A stretch of 64,000 nucleotides of DNA, taken from the NCBI GenBank assembly GCA_965221485.1, contig OZ244893.1, forward strand, positions 1,922,001 to 1,986,000, read 5' to 3'. A program made the position numbers and the translations under genes. Position 1 is the first letter of the stretch; each line of letters starts with the position of its first letter. Below, piece after piece: positions 61,308-64,000 of this stretch. Source of the DNA: JAJEBT01 sp965221485. GTDB taxonomy: Bacteria > Pseudomonadota > Alphaproteobacteria > MPNO01 > UBA830. Below the pieces are notes generated by a model that was not told the DNA's origin, did no database searches, and saw only the letters and a program-made list of their open reading frames with translations.

Positions 61308-62795
61308 TCAGAAGAAATCGTAATATTCATTCTGCTCCCATTGGCTGACCGGGCCCTCCCCGGGTTCGTGTTTTGAATAACGCTCTGCTTGCCTGTACCT
61401 GGTCCATTCAGCCGCCTTGAGACGGAGATAATAGTCCATAAAGACATCTCCGAATGCTTCACGAAATAAAGCACTCTCATTCAGCGCCTCAAGGGCCTTT
61501 CCCAGATTTTCGGGAAGGCGCGGCCTGTCCGCCTCGTAAGGGGCATCGTCCTCGGGCTGCAATTCGGATGCATGCTCCATCCCGTCAAGGCCAGCGACGA
61601 TTTGTGAAGCGATGAACAGATACGGGTTGGCTGCAGGCTCGCCCGCGCGGTTCTCGATCCGGGAGGACGGATCGTCCGCGCCCCCGATAACCCGCATGAG
61701 AGCGCCGCGATGATCCGAACACCAGGTCACCCGATCAGGAGCCAGAGAGTTTGGTCGAAACCTCCGGTACCCGTTGACAGTCGGAGTGGCGAAGACAGTG
61801 GCCGGGAGTGCATGCGTGAGGAGCCCGGCCAGAAACTGCCGTCCCGTCTCTGAAAGCGCTTCGGTACGCGACGGCGTGAACCGGTTTACGCCATCATTCT
61901 TGCCGACCAGAGACTGGTGCAGGTGCCAGCCGCTGGGAAAATGATTCTCGAGAGCGGGCTGGCACATGAACGTCGCAAAATATCCATGCCGCCGGCAAAC
62001 CTGGCGGGTCGCGGTACGGAACAGTACGTAATCGTCAGCAGCTCTCATCGCATCCCGGGCGGCAAACGTAGTCTCCACCTGTCCCGGTCCATACTCGTTC
62101 TCGAGCGAACGAAATCCGAGATCGAGCCTGCCGTAAGCCCATGCCAGCTGATCGAAAATAGGCTGTATCAGATCAAGATTGGTTTCCGAGTGATATGAGT
62201 AACCCGGTTCAACGGGTGCGGTTTCAACCGGCCGCCCGCGCCGGCCAGGCAAACCGGTATTGTCCGCTGTCAGCCGTTCCTGGGTCACACGGGCGACGTA
62301 CCATTCCACCTCAAGACCGATCCGGTGGACGAACCCAGAGGCTTCCAGGCGTCGGACCTGCCGTCGCAGAAGATGGCGCGACGAAAAGTGGAAGGGAATG
62401 CCGCTCCGAAAATACTCGTCACAGAGGATCCAGCCCACTCTCCTTGCCCAGGGCAAGATCCGAAATGTTTCGGGATCGGGAACAATGACAAGATTGGGAG
62501 AACCCGTCATCTCGTCGAGATCCATGCCTCCACCACGAATGAACGAAGTGAAGACCCGTCCGCCCGACCCATCAAGGGTCGATGTGGCCACGTTGATGTT
62601 GTAGCCATTGACGAGCATGTCGCGAAAGGCCTCAACCGACAACGACTTGGCGCGCGCGGCGCCGTGAGGATCGGCCCATACGACCCGGATCAGGTGCAGC
62701 CGGTGTTTCTCGATCTCATCTGAAAGTCGGGTGGCCCGCTCCGACTGGATGTCCGTCCACAACCCGTGCCGCTCGATGAAGCCTTCAGTCTTCAT
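61308..62795 (-). CDS. Glutamine-synthetase-like gamma-glutamyl ligase
   Basis: This 495-residue protein has the type I glutamine synthetase fold. The N-terminal beta-grasp has HLIRVVWADPHGAARAKSL, and the catalytic barrel has GLEVEWYVAR, NEYGPGQVETTFAARDAM (the metal/glutamate site) and ATFMCQPALENHFPSGWHLH (the ATP/His site). PTVNGYRRFRPNSLAPDRVTW and a C-terminal NPYLFIASQIVAGLDG follow. It differs enough from housekeeping GlnA to suggest gamma-glutamylation of an amine other than ammonia, as in PuuA, IpuC and AtdA1/TdnQ. ATG 62795 is the natural start. It leads the operon of dioxygenase alpha, beta and P450. Confidence 0.9.
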   Translation of the reverse strand: MKTEGFIERHGLWTDIQSERATRLSDEIEKHRLHLIRVVWADPHGAARAKSLSVEAFRDMLVNGYNINVATSTLDGSGGRVFTSFIRGGGMDLDEMTGSPNLVIVPDPETFRILPWARRVGWILCDEYFRSGIPFHFSSRHLLRRQVRRLEASGFVHRIGLEVEWYVARVTQERLTADNTGLPGRRGRPVETAPVEPGYSYHSETNLDLIQPIFDQLAWAYGRLDLGFRSLENEYGPGQVETTFAARDAMRAADDYVLFRTATRQVCRRHGYFATFMCQPALENHFPSGWHLHQSLVGKNDGVNRFTPSRTEALSETGRQFLAGLLTHALPATVFATPTVNGYRRFRPNSLAPDRVTWCSDHRGALMRVIGGADDPSSRIENRAGEPAANPYLFIASQIVAGLDGMEHASELQPEDDAPYEADRPRLPENLGKALEALNESALFREAFGDVFMDYYLRLKAAEWTRYRQAERYSKHEPGEGPVSQWEQNEYYDFF

Positions 62796-63576
62796 GATCC
62801 AACATTTTCCTGTATTGCCAGTGCCGTGTCTCCGACAGGGTCGCGGCATACTCTATCAGGTCTCCGCCGGGAGGCGAGCGGCGCGTTGGTTCCGGAACGG
62901 AGCTCAGCAGTCTGCCTGGGCGGCCCTTCGGAACGGGTTCTCCCGATGGTTCGGATTGCGAAAACCGGTTTCACACATTGCGTCGTAAGGTCCACTCGAT
63001 CTTCGGGTCCCGGATATCAAGCGACGTTCGCCCTTGTTCGATGTCCATCCCGTAGACGGACAAGTTTCACGACCTGTCGAGGTATTTCACGAACCACTGG
63101 TCAGGCTGCCTGAACGCCTGGTGAAACCAGCGAATCGGGACCATGTCCTCTTTGCCGGCCAGCATCAGGGTCTGGACTTGTCCGAAAGTCCTGGTGTCTC
63201 AGTTGCGGACCGACTGCCCGATCCGGCGGTCAATGCAATCGCCAAGACTCTTCCGGATGAGACTGCCTTTTGAACAGGTCGAGGGGTTTAACAGGATCCG
63301 GTGCGACACGCTTGCGGTTCACGAGCCTTATCCATTCGACCTCAAATTGCCTTGAGGCCTGGTCTTCTATGGGGGCTGGGCCTCGCGGCTTCCACGGAGG
63401 GTGTGGTGACAGACCAGCTGCGATCAAAACCCTTTGTTCCAACCCTGCGCTTTGGTTCCGGCTGTTTTCGGTCAGTCCTGATCCGTGAAGACAGCATCAA
63501 CGCCCGGGCCAGAAGTTGTGGGCAGCCTTATCTTTCCGGTCAAGGATCTCAGGGACAGGTCGCGCCCCGAAAGAAT
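62796..63576. other. Intergenic, 781 bases, with a possible gene remnant
   Basis: Upstream of the glutamine-synthetase-like gene, so its promoter lies here. On the minus strand about 62971-63166 translates as MLAGKEDMVPIRWFHQAFRQ..., then a TGA at 63067-63069, then VYGMDIEQGRTSLDIRDPKI to a TGA at 62971. This may be a decayed gene, but no family was recognised. Confidence 0.35.
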
Positions 63577-63652
63577 TGGTGGAGCCGAGGGGAGTCGAAC
63601 CCCTGACCTCAGCATTGCGAACGCTGCGCTCTCCCAACTGAGCTACGGCCCC
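63577..63652 (-). tRNA. tRNA-Ala (anticodon CGC)
   Basis: The minus strand folds into a full cloverleaf. The acceptor stem GGGGCCG pairs with CGGCTCC (one G-U), the D arm is GCTC/GAGC, and the anticodon stem CAGCG/TGCTG encloses loop TTCGCAA with anticodon CGC, reading codon GCG. The T arm is GGGG-TTCGACT-CCCC-like and the discriminator is A73. The 3' CCA is encoded. Total 76 bases. Confidence 0.97.
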
Positions 63653-64000
63653 GGACACTCTGCCACTGGCAGGTTGACCGGAAACTGCAGTTCTCCAGGG
63701 ATCTTGTCAAGACCTGACATCAAAACCCTGGTGCAAACCCGGGGACGCGCGGTTGGGTAACCTGTGATCACTTCCGCGACACTCAATCACCCGGTCTGCA
63801 AGTGACGGTCCCCGACTGTCTCCCACGATGTCCGGCAGTGCCGGTCGAAAACAGACCGACATCAGGTTCGATACAGTGTCGGGCCTGAATGTTGAACAAC
63901 AACAGACCTGGGTCCACGCCTGCAATCCGGAACCGATTGGCGCGGCCGCATTTGCAAGGAGCCATGGCTGCAACATGGTTCCCTTCTACCGGTCCGGATT
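63653..64000. other. Window end, 348 bases without a recognised gene
   Basis: Contains the presumed tRNA-Ala promoter. A 90-codon minus-strand frame (63707-63976) has cysteine- and serine-rich translation without family features and is not called. Confidence 0.4.

Noticed and set aside
1..64000. CRISPR array, rRNA operon, prophage or toxin-antitoxin pair
   Set aside because: No regularly spaced direct repeats, rRNA signatures, phage structural genes or paired small toxin/antitoxin genes were seen on either strand.

Overview
The window reads as chromosome from a moderately GC-rich alphaproteobacterium, probably Rhodospirillales- or Rhizobiales-like. A GapR (DUF2312) gene, a DUF1244 gene and a tRNA-Ala(CGC) with encoded CCA support the class. 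The order is an inference. No rRNA, CRISPR array, phage block or conjugation gene was seen. One intact insertion sequence and one clearly decayed gene are present.

Region 1 (1-14.2 kb, all plus strand, several ATGA overlaps) is a catabolic operon. It holds a two-part aconitase/isopropylmalate-isomerase-type hydratase, hydantoinase/oxoprolinase B and A subunits split by a TauD-type 2-oxoglutarate dioxygenase, a molybdenum hydroxylase set with two different large subunits around one FAD and one 2Fe-2S subunit, and an ACMSD-like amidohydrolase. A minus-strand epimerase/cupin pair follows. The logic suggests hydroxylation, ATP-dependent ring opening and chain processing of an unknown heterocyclic or lactam compound.

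Region 2 (16.3-27.7 kb) holds a second cupin, a ThDP enzyme, glycolate-oxidase subunits GlcE and GlcF (no GlcD seen), a TPR protein, an NTF2-like protein, an alpha/beta hydrolase, and a minus-strand operon EamA exporter - glycerate kinase - pyruvate kinase. This is two- and three-carbon acid metabolism.

Region 3 (28-41.5 kb) is mostly core: DUF1244, gapR, an SDR lacking its catalytic Tyr, acyl-CoA synthetase, oligoendopeptidase F, an ABC1/UbiB-like kinase, a periplasmic nucleotidase, and bioAB divergent from bioF with no bioD in view.

Region 4 (41.6-50.3 kb) has a Rieske oxygenase, a VOC-fold protein and an MFS carrier, then a 977-base gap with three DnaA-box-like sites at exact 13-base steps. 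A glycine-betaine-type ABC transporter and a second MFS carrier follow.

Region 5 (50.3-57.6 kb) is accessory: a complete IS630-family element, a HbpS/GlcG-like protein, possible gene remnants, a zinc-ribbon microprotein, a GC-richer Rieske gene and NCS2 permease, and a decayed OLD-type ATPase/TOPRIM gene with an in-frame amber codon.

Region 6 (57.7-62.8 kb, minus strand) is an operon of a glutamine-synthetase-like ligase, ring-hydroxylating dioxygenase alpha and beta subunits, and a cytochrome P450. It recalls aniline-type degradation through a gamma-glutamyl amide. The tRNA-Ala follows.
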